The notes below the pieces were generated by a model. The model ran no database searches. It was not told where the DNA came from and worked only from the letters and a program-made list of their open reading frames with translations. The translations under genes were made by a program, and so were the position numbers. A DNA stretch of 64,000 nt. Origin: Sulfuriflexus mobilis (GTDB lineage Bacteria > Pseudomonadota > Gammaproteobacteria > AKS1). The DNA lies in the NCBI RefSeq assembly GCF_003967195.1, contig NZ_AP018725.1:2046001-2110000 (forward strand), read 5' to 3'. Below, one piece after another: positions 45,091 through 54,075 of this stretch (its first letter is position 1; each line of letters opens with the position of its first letter).

Positions 45091-47484
45091 CTAGTGTTTG
45101 GCTTTCATGAATTTTTCAAGCGTGTGTGACAGTTCGCGCAATTTATTTTCAACACGGAAGTTAATACTACCCTCGGGATACTTGCCATTCGTATCAGCCA
45201 CTCCGGCCGTTACACCTGTCAGTATTTCTATGGTTTCATCTATTGTCTCTACAGCATAGATATGAAAGTGCTTCTGCTTGACAGCATCGACAACATCTTT
45301 TCTTAACATCAGGTGTTTAATATTAGACTTTGGAATAATCACACCGTGCTTGCCATCAAGGCCACGCGCAGCACAAACATCGAAGAAACCCTCAATCTTT
45401 TCATTTACACCACCGATGGCCTGTATCTGACCCAACTGATTGACAGAGCCGGTTATCGCCAGGTGCTGGAAGATCGGTGCCTCAGCCAGTGACGAGAGTA
45501 AGGCACACAACTCGGCCGCCGAGGCACTATCGCCTTCTACAAGGCCATAAGATTGTTCAAAGGTTAGCGATGCAGACAATGACAAAGGCATGTCTTTAAC
45601 ATAACGCGATGACAGGAAGCCTGACAGGATCAAAACTCCCTTTGAATGGATGGCCCCGCCCAGCTCCGCTTCGCGTTCAATATCAATGACCTCGCCATCA
45701 CCAAGACGGGTCGTGGCGGTAATTCGAACCGGGTGTGCAAAACGGTAATTGCTCAGATCGATGACAGCAAGGCCATTCACCGTTGCCAGTTTTTCGCCGG
45801 TCGTGTCGATCAGTACCGTATCACGCTGGATCTCGGTGTGGTAGCGCTGCCGCAGCCTGTCAGAACGGTTGATTTGCTCATCAATGGCCTTCTGTACATC
45901 ATTAACACCAATAACTTTTGAGCCGGCCTTTCTGGCCCAGTGATCAGACTCCCGCATCAGGTCGACTATACTAAGCATGTGCGTAGTAAGTTTTTCTGAG
46001 TCATCTGCAAGTCGTGCACTCTGTTCTATAATCCGCGACACCGCCGCCTCATCCAAAGCCAGAAGTTCCTCTTTTCTGGCTATGGTAGCGATCATATTTA
46101 CATACAGCAGGATATTATTGTCCGTCCTTTCCATATCCTCTTCGAAATCTGCGGCAACCTTAAACAGTTCCTTAAAGTCCGGATCATACTCATGCAATAG
46201 ATAGAAAAATATCCGTTCCCCGAGCAAAACAACCTTCACATCCAGGGGTATCGCCTCCGGTTCGAGACTCACCGTATCAATAATACCGTACAATGAACCG
46301 AGGCTGCGTATACATGTCTCATTGGCATACAGGGCACGCTTCAGCGCATCCCAGGTATAGGGCTGGCGCAGCAATTTGACAACATCAAGTACCAGGTAGC
46401 CACCATTGGCCTTATGCAAGGCGCCCGGTTTTATCAGCGTAAAGTCGGTAAACAATGCGCCCAGTTTTGATTCATGTTCTACCCTGCCAACTACGTTCTG
46501 ATAAACAGGGTTATCTTCATAGATAATCGGAGCACCTTCGGTTTTGCTATTATCAATCAGTAAGTTGACCTCATAGCGCCGGAATGACGTCTCCTCATCT
46601 TTAACCAGTCCCAGCAAACCCTGCACCTCGCCATGATCCGTAAACGCAGCAACATTTTCAGCAATATCATTCTTTACACTATTAAAATAACGACACACAT
46701 CCGGCAAGTCCTGGTATTCGTCCAGAAGCACGCTAACCAGGTAATCTACGGTGGCAAGGGCCGTTTTTTGTTCCAGACTTTTAATCTCTTCACTTTCCTC
46801 CCTCGCCATCTGTGGCATACGCCGGATCAGGGCACTGAGTTTTTCCTCAAATATCTCAATAACCTCAGTTATATGTTCTTTCTGTTCTTTTGGGAGTTTT
46901 GAAAATTCACTCTCATGAATGACTTTGCCATCGATAATCGGACCGAGGATGAAGCCGTGAGGACCCTTGATCAGCGCCACATCATGTCTCTCTGCCTCTT
47001 CGGTCAGTTTTGCGATCGCCTCTTTACGACGATTTTCATATCTCTCTTCTATGTCCTGCAACTTTGCCCGATATTCGTCAGATTCAAAGGCCACTGGCAT
47101 GGACGCCTTGCTATCTTCAATAAGACGATGCATGTCATTACACAATACCCGCCCCTTGCCAGCCGGCAATTCCAGGGCATAAGGCTTATGCGGCTGTTCA
47201 AAGTTATTGACGTAACACCAGTCTGACGGGGTAGGGGAAGATTCCGTCTGTTTGGAAAGGTATTGCAGGACAGTAGATTGCTTGCCAAGACCTGATGGCC
47301 CCAGCACATAGAGATTATAGCCGGATTTTTTTATTTGTATCCCGAACTGAATAGCATCGATTGCACGCGACTGGCCGATAACCTCATCAAGCCCCTCTAT
47401 TTCATCAGTCGTCTTGAAAGAAAGTATCGCCGGGTCGGAACGACGATAGAGTTCATCAGGTTCCAGCTCGTAACTTGAAGACAT
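45091..47484 (-). CDS. Lon-like ATP-dependent protease (AAA_32/LonB-type)
   Basis: 797 residues from MSSSYELEPDELYRR, with AGGTAG 8 bp upstream. It has an AAA domain with Walker A VLGPSGLGKQST near residue 60, a long coiled-coil insertion (ESDEYRAKLQDIEERYENRRKEA), a central region (LYANETCIRSLGSLYGIID), and a C-terminal Lon protease domain with the Ser motif GDSASAAELCAL and the Lys motif GGVNEKIEGFFD. The arrangement fits the soluble Lon-related proteases rather than LonA, which has an N-terminal substrate domain. Probably cytoplasmic protein quality control. Confidence 0.9.
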   Translation of the reverse strand: MSSSYELEPDELYRRSDPAILSFKTTDEIEGLDEVIGQSRAIDAIQFGIQIKKSGYNLYVLGPSGLGKQSTVLQYLSKQTESSPTPSDWCYVNNFEQPHKPYALELPAGKGRVLCNDMHRLIEDSKASMPVAFESDEYRAKLQDIEERYENRRKEAIAKLTEEAERHDVALIKGPHGFILGPIIDGKVIHESEFSKLPKEQKEHITEVIEIFEEKLSALIRRMPQMAREESEEIKSLEQKTALATVDYLVSVLLDEYQDLPDVCRYFNSVKNDIAENVAAFTDHGEVQGLLGLVKDEETSFRRYEVNLLIDNSKTEGAPIIYEDNPVYQNVVGRVEHESKLGALFTDFTLIKPGALHKANGGYLVLDVVKLLRQPYTWDALKRALYANETCIRSLGSLYGIIDTVSLEPEAIPLDVKVVLLGERIFFYLLHEYDPDFKELFKVAADFEEDMERTDNNILLYVNMIATIARKEELLALDEAAVSRIIEQSARLADDSEKLTTHMLSIVDLMRESDHWARKAGSKVIGVNDVQKAIDEQINRSDRLRQRYHTEIQRDTVLIDTTGEKLATVNGLAVIDLSNYRFAHPVRITATTRLGDGEVIDIEREAELGGAIHSKGVLILSGFLSSRYVKDMPLSLSASLTFEQSYGLVEGDSASAAELCALLSSLAEAPIFQHLAITGSVNQLGQIQAIGGVNEKIEGFFDVCAARGLDGKHGVIIPKSNIKHLMLRKDVVDAVKQKHFHIYAVETIDETIEILTGVTAGVADTNGKYPEGSINFRVENKLRELSHTLEKFMKAKH

Positions 47485-47543
47485 CAGATCACTACCTATA
47501 TATTCAAAAAATTGATTCGAGTTGCGAGGCAATCAAAGCCATA

Positions 47544-48281
47544 TTAATCCGGTAAATTCTGCTTCACCATACTGCTTCTGCGCCATACCGCACCGGCATC
47601 ACAGGCTTTATCCATCGAATCGAGACATGCCTCGTGTCGCTGCAATTCTTCTGCACTCGCTTCGATAACACGTAGGGCTGGCCGGTTATTGTCAACACGA
47701 CGGATCTCTTCGCGCTTACGCATACCACTGGCATCCATCGAGCTATCCAGAGACAAGGCACCCTGGCCACCGGTCATGGCGAGATAGACATCGGCGAGGA
47801 TCTGCGCATCGAGCAAGGCACCATGCAATTCGCGTTGCGAGTTATCAACATCGTAACGTTTGCATAGGGCATCCAGGGTATTCTTTTGTCCCGGGTGTTT
47901 CTGACGGGCCATGGCCAGGCTATCGGTAATCTGACACAGCTTACCCAGGGCGGTGGACTTCGTGTCGAGCCGCTGCCACTCACTGTTCAAGAAACCGACA
48001 TCGAACGGTGCATTATGAATAATCAGCTCGGCGCCTTTCAGGTAGGCGAGCAGGTCATCGGCACACTCGGCAAAACGTGGTTTGTCGGCGAGCATCTCGT
48101 TGGTGATGCCATGCACCTCAATCGCACCGGCATCGATCTCACGGTCCGGTTGCAGGTATTGATGGTAGTCGTTGCCCGTCAGGCGGCGGTTGATCAGCTC
48201 CACACAGCCGATTTCGATAATGCGGTGGCCATCACGTGGATCGAGGCCAGTGGTTTCAGTATCAAGTACGATTTGTCTCAT
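47544..48281 (-). CDS. dnaQ: DNA polymerase III epsilon subunit (3'-5' proofreading exonuclease)
   Basis: 245 residues from MRQIVLDTETTGLDP. Exo I (LDTETTG), Exo II (IIHNAPFDVGFL) and Exo III (HGALLDAQILADVYLAM) give the DEDDh catalytic set. The C-terminal tail would bind the alpha subunit. In many relatives dnaQ is next to rnhA; here a 6.6-kb operon lies between them. Confidence 0.95.
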   Translation of the reverse strand: MRQIVLDTETTGLDPRDGHRIIEIGCVELINRRLTGNDYHQYLQPDREIDAGAIEVHGITNEMLADKPRFAECADDLLAYLKGAELIIHNAPFDVGFLNSEWQRLDTKSTALGKLCQITDSLAMARQKHPGQKNTLDALCKRYDVDNSQRELHGALLDAQILADVYLAMTGGQGALSLDSSMDASGMRKREEIRRVDNNRPALRVIEASAEELQRHEACLDSMDKACDAGAVWRRSSMVKQNLPD

Positions 48282-48380
48282 GGCGTAAAGATACAGGCTG
48301 ACAGCAAGCACTGGCAAGTCGACATTACGCCAGACCGTCACCCCGGATAAAACCCACTGTAAAAGATAGACTTAGTGGAT

Positions 48381-49727
48381 CTATTCGGACAAAGACTTGA
48401 AGCGAATACTGAAACAGCTGCCCTTATCGCCCATGCCCTCGCTCAACACAATCCTGGCATCATGCATATCGGCCACCCATTTGACGATGGCCAGGCCAAG
48501 GCCACAGCCTTCCGTGTCGGTACCGGCGACACGGTAAAAGCTGTCGAAGATATTGCAACGGTCTTTGTCTGTGATACCGACACCATCATCGGTAACGCGC
48601 AGCTCAACTTCCCCACCATGGCATTGCAATGAAACATGCACATGGCCACCCTCGGTGGTGTATTTAATGGCATTACTAACCAGGTTTCTGACCAGGGCCG
48701 ACAACATCTCGGCATTACCTATGATCACTGCTTGCGCAGTCAGATCGCTTTCCAGATCACGATGCCCCTCTACCGCGAGCGGTGCCATGTCTTTCAAGAC
48801 CTCCCGACAAACCCCGGCCAGTTCAACGTGATCCTGGTGATTATAAGTCGCCTTGACTCGTACGAAGGACAGCAGTTGCTCGACCAGGTGCTGCATGCGG
48901 TCGATAGCCGGCAGCATTTCCCTGAACATAGCCTGTGACTGTCCAGCATCCCTGGCACGCAGGGCAACCTGCAATTGCGTCTTCAGTGCGGCCAGGGGGG
49001 TGCGCAATTCATGGGCCGCGTAATTGGAAAACTGTTTCTCACGGTCAAGTACTTCGCTGACACGCTGCATAAGCTCATTGATGGCATCAACCACTGGTGC
49101 AATCTCACTGAGAACAACCGGCGCCTCGATCGTTTCCAGGTTATCCGGGTTTCGGCGTCGGATGAGATCAGACAGGCTATCCAGGGGCCGCAAGCCCTGG
49201 ATCACGCCGATCCAGATGATCAATGCCAGTGACGGGAGGATCAATAACTGTGGCAGGAAGATGCCTTCCAGGATATGGTGAATCAGGTCAATGCGAATTT
49301 CGTAACGCTCAGCCACCTCAACCGTAACATTGCCCTCGCGGAGAATAAAAAACCGCCAACGTTCGCCTTGAATGATGCGTTCAAGAAAACCATTGGGGAC
49401 AGATACGGGTCCGAAGGCTTCAGCATTGCTGGAATGTAAAATAATTTTATTGTCCAGCCAGACACGGTAAGCAAAATTCTTCTCATACTCATGTAGCTCG
49501 AGTTTCTCGTTGAGTACGATCCGCCTTTCTGTAACAGCATTATCCTCAATTTCGTCCTGGGTCAGTGCACGCAATACCTTGGCAAAGTGCGTTAACTGCG
49601 CATCATAGATCTCTTCGGCTTCATGATAGGAACTGTAATATGAGGCCACACCGATAATCACATAAGCAAGTACGACTGGAATCAATAATACCCGCAACAG
49701 CCTGACGCGTAGCGAACAACGTTTCAT
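48381..49727 (-). CDS. sensor histidine kinase (QseC/PmrB-like)
   Basis: 448 residues. TM1 (LLRVLLIPVVLAYVIIGVASYY), a periplasmic 2CSK_N-type domain of about 125 residues (EIYDAQLTHFAKVLRALT), TM2 (LPQLLILPSLALIIWIGVIQGL), a short HAMP-like linker, HisKA with FSNYAAHELRTPLAALKTQ, and HATPase with N-box NLVSNAIKYT, DDGVGI and GCGLGLAIVKW. Its ATG overlaps the regulator stop by 4 bp. Last gene of the ligase/diiron-oxygenase operon, so the pathway may carry its own sensor. Confidence 0.93.
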   Translation of the reverse strand: MKRCSLRVRLLRVLLIPVVLAYVIIGVASYYSSYHEAEEIYDAQLTHFAKVLRALTQDEIEDNAVTERRIVLNEKLELHEYEKNFAYRVWLDNKIILHSSNAEAFGPVSVPNGFLERIIQGERWRFFILREGNVTVEVAERYEIRIDLIHHILEGIFLPQLLILPSLALIIWIGVIQGLRPLDSLSDLIRRRNPDNLETIEAPVVLSEIAPVVDAINELMQRVSEVLDREKQFSNYAAHELRTPLAALKTQLQVALRARDAGQSQAMFREMLPAIDRMQHLVEQLLSFVRVKATYNHQDHVELAGVCREVLKDMAPLAVEGHRDLESDLTAQAVIIGNAEMLSALVRNLVSNAIKYTTEGGHVHVSLQCHGGEVELRVTDDGVGITDKDRCNIFDSFYRVAGTDTEGCGLGLAIVKWVADMHDARIVLSEGMGDKGSCFSIRFKSLSE

Positions 49728-50383
49728 ACTTCACGCACCACAATATAACCAATGCCACGCATAGTCTTGATCAGTTCCTTTCCCAACTTGCGACGAATCG
49801 CCGAAATATGCACCTCGACGGTATTACTGCCAAATTCTTCATCCCAATTGTAAATCTTTTGCTCAATCTGTTCCCTGCTCAGGCACCGGCCGGTATTCTC
49901 CAGTAGCAGCCGCAGGATCTCAAACTCTCTGGCCGACAGGGAAACCATTTGCCCATCCTTGCTCACGGTCCTGCCGGCAAGGTCCATAACAATATCTTTA
50001 TAACTCAATACGCTTTCCTGATAGACACCCTTGCGACGCAACAAGGCGCGAATCCGTGCCAACAGTTCATCAAAATCGAAGGGTTTGATCAGGTAGTCAT
50101 CAGCACCGGCATCCAGGCCGGCAACGCGCTGCGAGGGGGCATCTCGTGCCGTCAGAAGCAACACCGGGAGTTCAACCTTCCGGTTGCGCAGTGATTGCAG
50201 CCATTCCAGACCAGACATGCCAGGCAGGTTGATATCGAGGACGACGATATCATAGGGCGTGTTACCGATAACCGCCTCGCCCTCTTCGGCACTCTTGAAC
50301 CAGTCTGCTGTGTATTCCTGTTTCAGGCCCTGGTAGAGGGCCTTGCCGAGTTGCGGGTCATCTTCGATCAGGAGTAATCGCAT
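49724..50383 (-). CDS. OmpR-family response regulator
   Basis: 219 residues from MRLLLIEDDPQLGKAL. Receiver domain with phospho-acceptor Asp in DIVVLDINLPGMSG (near residue 51) and KPFDF, then a winged-helix DNA-binding domain (SAREFEILRLLLENTGRCLSREQIEQ, EVHISAIRRKLG). Partner of the kinase overlapping its 3' end. It follows the TPR-like gene by 98 bp, which could hold an internal promoter. Confidence 0.94.
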   Translation of the reverse strand: MRLLLIEDDPQLGKALYQGLKQEYTADWFKSAEEGEAVIGNTPYDIVVLDINLPGMSGLEWLQSLRNRKVELPVLLLTARDAPSQRVAGLDAGADDYLIKPFDFDELLARIRALLRRKGVYQESVLSYKDIVMDLAGRTVSKDGQMVSLSAREFEILRLLLENTGRCLSREQIEQKIYNWDEEFGSNTVEVHISAIRRKLGKELIKTMRGIGYIVVREV

Positions 50384-50481
50384 GTCTGCCCTTATTGGCC
50401 TGCCCGGCACCCGGCTCTGGGTATAGTGAAAAACCGGGCAGATGAAGCATTTCCCTCACCCGCCCGGTCGCTGATGATCTT

Positions 50482-51171
50482 TCAGTTATTGTCGAGGTTC
50501 TGTTTCGCCTTGGCAATAGCCTGCCGGATCTCGTCACGACGTCCGGCATCTGCCACAGGGCGATCCGGCCGTTGGGGGGCACGCAAGGCCTGTTCCAGCA
50601 CCTTGATGGCCTTATCATACTCACCCTGATCCAGCAGGAAATCACCGTAAAAGTAATTCGAGTCTATGCCGTTAGGATTCAGCGCCCTGGCCTGTTCCAG
50701 ATAGGCCCGCGCCTTACCATCGTCGCCAAAACCAATCGGCCAACCCGGCACCTGATAATACAGGGAACCCAGTGAGGTGTAGGCTGAACCGTCCAATGCT
50801 TCTGGTTTGATCTTCTCTGCCGTTTCGAGCAGGGCCTTTGAACGTTTAACCAGACTCAGCGCACCGAAGCCACCCTGGATGCCTGCCTGGCTGCTAACGA
50901 TGATCGCCTCCCATATCTTTGGTTCGGCAAAGTCAGGATAACGCGCGTTGATGTCTGCAGCCTGTTTCGCCAGTGCTTCCATCCGCTTTACCTGCCTGTC
51001 TTTATCCTTCTCCCTGTATTTGATCAGGGCCCACTCCTGTTGCAGGTGACGAATATCGTTATCCAGCTCCAGGTTACCCGTGAGTGACTGCAGCATATCT
51101 GCCTGTAGTGTCGCACTCGAAAACAGGAGTACTGCAATAATGGAAAAAAGTATCGATTTTATCATTTTCAT
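50482..51171 (-). CDS. periplasmic TPR-like protein
   Basis: 229 residues from MKMIKSILFSIIAVLLFSSATLQA, a signal peptide (the second ATG, 6 bp on, has better spacing to AGGA). The mature part is helical and repeat-like: TSLGSLYYQVPGWPIGFGDDGKARAYLEQARALNPNG and YFYGDFLLDQGEYDKAIKVLEQAL are tetratricopeptide-type units. No enzyme motif. It is encoded 4 bp after the SDR gene, so part of the same operon; possible role in binding the pathway product or signalling to the adjacent sensor (inference). Confidence 0.7.
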   Translation of the reverse strand: MKMIKSILFSIIAVLLFSSATLQADMLQSLTGNLELDNDIRHLQQEWALIKYREKDKDRQVKRMEALAKQAADINARYPDFAEPKIWEAIIVSSQAGIQGGFGALSLVKRSKALLETAEKIKPEALDGSAYTSLGSLYYQVPGWPIGFGDDGKARAYLEQARALNPNGIDSNYFYGDFLLDQGEYDKAIKVLEQALRAPQRPDRPVADAGRRDEIRQAIAKAKQNLDNN

Positions 51172-51175
51172 GGTC

Positions 51176-51952
51176 CTATGCCGTCTCTGCTTGGTTAAGT
51201 ATTGTTCTGGCCTTTCTGTCGTCGGCCGCCAGCGCCTTATCAACGATGCGCGGTAACAGGGCATTGATGCGCACAAACAGGCACTCGGGGAAACCGATAT
51301 AGGCCTCCTTCTTCTGGGCACTGATCGCCTGCATGATCCTGCCGACCACGTATTCGGGACTGTCCATGTTCATGTTTGTTGCCCTGGCCAGTTGCATCAC
51401 TTTTTCATCATTCAGTGCAGTCTTTACCGCACGTGGTGCAACATAAGTTACCTGGATTCCCTCATTGGCCACTTCCCGGCGTAATGCCTCGCTAAAGCCC
51501 TTCATCCCGGCCTTGGAACTGGAATAGGTCACAAAGTGCGCAAAATTGATTGAGCCAAAGGTCGAACCGATATTCACAATATGCCCGTTGCCACGTGCCT
51601 TCATGGCCGGTAACACGGCCTGGGTTAACATCACGGGTGCCAGCAGGTTCACCATGTAATGCAACAACACTTGTTCCGGCGACTGATTTTCGAACAGCCC
51701 GAAATATTGCAGGCCGGCGAGATTCACCAGCACATCCACCTGCTGGTCGGCAAGTGCCTTACAAACCTTTTGTATCCCATCCATGCTGGAAAGGTCTGCC
51801 TGCAACAGACTTACCCTTTCGCCCAGGTTTATATTCTCGACACGGTCGATAACGGTAACCCTGGCGCCCTGTTCGGCAAATGCCTGGCACAACAGGCTAC
51901 CGATACCGCCTGCACCGCCGGTGATCGCAATATGCTTGTTGTTAAACGACAT
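51176..51952 (-). CDS. short-chain dehydrogenase/reductase
   Basis: 258 residues. NAD(P)-binding GGAGGIGSLLCQAF, NLAGLQ (NAG-like), catalytic Ser in GSTFGSINFAHFVTYSSSKAGMKGF with the YxxxK motif, and a C-terminal extension of about 60 residues. A classical SDR, substrate unknown. It overlaps the diiron-protein gene by 11 bp, implying a shared pathway. Confidence 0.9.
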   Translation of the reverse strand: MSFNNKHIAITGGAGGIGSLLCQAFAEQGARVTVIDRVENINLGERVSLLQADLSSMDGIQKVCKALADQQVDVLVNLAGLQYFGLFENQSPEQVLLHYMVNLLAPVMLTQAVLPAMKARGNGHIVNIGSTFGSINFAHFVTYSSSKAGMKGFSEALRREVANEGIQVTYVAPRAVKTALNDEKVMQLARATNMNMDSPEYVVGRIMQAISAQKKEAYIGFPECLFVRINALLPRIVDKALAADDRKARTILNQAETA

Positions 51953-52616
51953 GCTTCAGGGCCCCCTTGTGTGGAATACTCTGGAATACCTGTGCAAACA
52001 AAATAAATATCCGTTTGGCGACATGAATGATTGCCTGCTGGTCCTCGGCATCGTCGATCTGATTAACCAACTTTTCGAAAAACTTCATGTGCTCCTGATC
52101 GAGTGAACCATGCGAACTCAGGTAACTAAAACAGTTCTCTCCCAGGCCAAGTGAGGCCTGCAGGGTATTGGCCACATTCGTCGCCAGCTGGATGCTGGTG
52201 CCTTCCAGCACCAGGACCATGCCGAAAAACCCGACCGGGTTGACCCGCGATACATAGTCATAGGCATAGGCAATCATCATCTCGGTGGCCTCGTTGGGCT
52301 CACCTCGTCGCACCTGCTCGGCATTACCACCGGCATGCTTTATATCGTTCAGGATCCACTCCTGGTGCCCCACTTCTTCCTCAACATATTCCACCAGTGC
52401 CTCGCGCAGGTATTCCTTGCTCTGTGGCAGACGGGAGCCGGCCGCCATCATCAGTGGTACGGTATGTTTGACGTGGTGGTAGGCCTGTTCCAGGTAAGCG
52501 AGGTAACTGTCCAGACTGATATCACCCTGCATGGCGTCCATGATCTGCGGCACGCTGTAAAGCCGCATACGCTCTGCTTCTGTCTCTGCCATCAACCTTT
52601 CAAAAAATGTCTTCAT
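51942..52616 (-). CDS. heme-oxygenase-like diiron oxygenase (TenA/UndA-like)
   Basis: 224 residues; start at MKTFFERLMAETEAER with GAGGA 5 bp upstream. All-helical TenA-like fold. Potential metal ligands fit the diiron members: EEVGHQEW (ExxH), VLEGTSIQ (Glu) and HGSLDQEHM (H-x4-D-x2-H). TenA thiaminase residues are not apparent. Known relatives act on fatty acids or amino-acid-derived substrates. Next to an AMP-forming ligase and an SDR, an oxidative step on an activated acyl substrate is the likeliest role. Confidence 0.75.
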   Translation of the reverse strand: MKTFFERLMAETEAERMRLYSVPQIMDAMQGDISLDSYLAYLEQAYHHVKHTVPLMMAAGSRLPQSKEYLREALVEYVEEEVGHQEWILNDIKHAGGNAEQVRRGEPNEATEMMIAYAYDYVSRVNPVGFFGMVLVLEGTSIQLATNVANTLQASLGLGENCFSYLSSHGSLDQEHMKFFEKLVNQIDDAEDQQAIIHVAKRIFILFAQVFQSIPHKGALKHVV

Positions 52617-52623
52617 GTCTTCC

Positions 52624-54075
52624 TCATGCAACGCTATACATATTATTCAACGGTGTCTGATAGGCCTCGAGGATCGCGGCCCTGCGCGGTCGTCCGGTGC
52701 CGGTTAATTGTTTATTCGCCACCGTAAAGGGTGGTGAGATTTGCCAGTACCTGACCTGTGCATACTCCGGCAGGGCCTGGTTGGCCCTGGCTATGGCCTC
52801 GTTTAACTGCACGGCATCAACGGTAGGTGCACTCGGCACCAACAGGGCAGACAAGCCCGCCTCGGCATCACCAAACACCACGGCCTGGGCTATCTGTGGC
52901 TGTGCCAGCAGTTCACTCTCCGGCCACTCGGGGGCAATATTCCTGCCCATGGCATTGATAATAATGTTCTTCTTGCGCCCCGTGATATGCAGGAAACCCT
53001 GCGCATCCAGTGCACCGATGTCGCCCGTCGGATAAACATCATCTGTCAGTGACTCACCAACATAACCGAGAAAGCCCGGGGTTCGAACCCATATCTCGCC
53101 ATCTCCGGCAAGATGGATATCCACATGCGGCAGTAACTTTCCGACCGTGCCACAACGGTTCGCCGTCGGGGTGTTCACGGACATCACCGAGGCGGCCTCG
53201 CTGAGGCCGTAGCCCTGGTACACCGGCAAGCCAAGTTGTTCGGCCTGTTGCAACAAGGATGCAGAAACACGCGAACCACCGACCGCAATAAAGCGCATCT
53301 CCGCCAGCCCCTGCCCGCCCTGCGCGATGACCTGTATCAGCCCGCGCAATAATTCAGGCACGAGGATGCAACTGCGCGCCGCAGATTCACGCAAGTAATG
53401 ATGTAGTTGGACAAAGTTCGGGATCATGCCCTGATTAAAACCAATCTTTGTTTGCGGTTGCACGTCATAACATCCCCCTGCCAGCAAGGTTGCATAACAA
53501 CCGGCAATATTTTCAAGCAATACCGCCAGTGGTAACACCGCAGCGGTTTTCTCTGCGGCCTGAGGACCGATCACACTCATTAATGAGGCCGCTACCTGCT
53601 CCATGCCTGCCTGTGAGAGGCAGACCCCTTTCGGTTCACCTGTGGTACCGGAGGTATAGGTGATCTTGCTTGTCGCCACGGGCAGCTCAACATCGGGGTT
53701 ATCCAGGATATGAATCGTTATGACATGCCCATTACCGGCCGGTACCGATGTCGGCCCACCCGGTTTGTGCGAAAACAATAAACTTGCGCCAGCGCTGCGC
53801 AAGGCATGCTGACGCTGGGCAGTGGTAAAAAAGGCCGGCAGTGGCACGGTGACGATACCTGCCTTGATGCAGGCGAGATCAAGTAACACCCAGGCAAACC
53901 CATTATCGAGTTCAATACCGGCGCATTGGCCCTGGTATGCCGTCAGGTCTGATGCCAGCGCGTCCACTTGCCGGCAAAGTCCTCGATAACTAAGCGTTGT
54001 CGCATCGGAAATTAGTGCGGGGGCATCGCCTTGTTCACGGGCATGTGCTGCAATAGCGCGCAGGACTTCGCTCAT
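52624..54075 (-). CDS. AMP-forming acyl ligase/synthetase
   Basis: 483 residues from MSEVLRAIAAHAREQGD; the ATG overlaps the upstream stop (ATGA). P-loop-like ITYTSGTTGEPKGVCLS, VYQGYGLSEAA, YPTGDIGALDAQGFLHITGRKKNIII show the ANL superfamily. The A10 motif reads LTGTGRPRR where LTPTGKIKR is usual, so the catalytic Lys is replaced by Arg. Probably activates a fatty acid, unless the change weakens adenylation. Core enzyme of the operon. Confidence 0.85.
   Translation of the reverse strand: MSEVLRAIAAHAREQGDAPALISDATTLSYRGLCRQVDALASDLTAYQGQCAGIELDNGFAWVLLDLACIKAGIVTVPLPAFFTTAQRQHALRSAGASLLFSHKPGGPTSVPAGNGHVITIHILDNPDVELPVATSKITYTSGTTGEPKGVCLSQAGMEQVAASLMSVIGPQAAEKTAAVLPLAVLLENIAGCYATLLAGGCYDVQPQTKIGFNQGMIPNFVQLHHYLRESAARSCILVPELLRGLIQVIAQGGQGLAEMRFIAVGGSRVSASLLQQAEQLGLPVYQGYGLSEAASVMSVNTPTANRCGTVGKLLPHVDIHLAGDGEIWVRTPGFLGYVGESLTDDVYPTGDIGALDAQGFLHITGRKKNIIINAMGRNIAPEWPESELLAQPQIAQAVVFGDAEAGLSALLVPSAPTVDAVQLNEAIARANQALPEYAQVRYWQISPPFTVANKQLTGTGRPRRAAILEAYQTPLNNMYSVA

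Noticed and set aside
51942..52616. TenA thiaminase or transcriptional regulator
   Set aside because: Neighbouring genes are not thiamine genes, no DNA-binding motif is present, and the diiron-type ligand pattern is kept.
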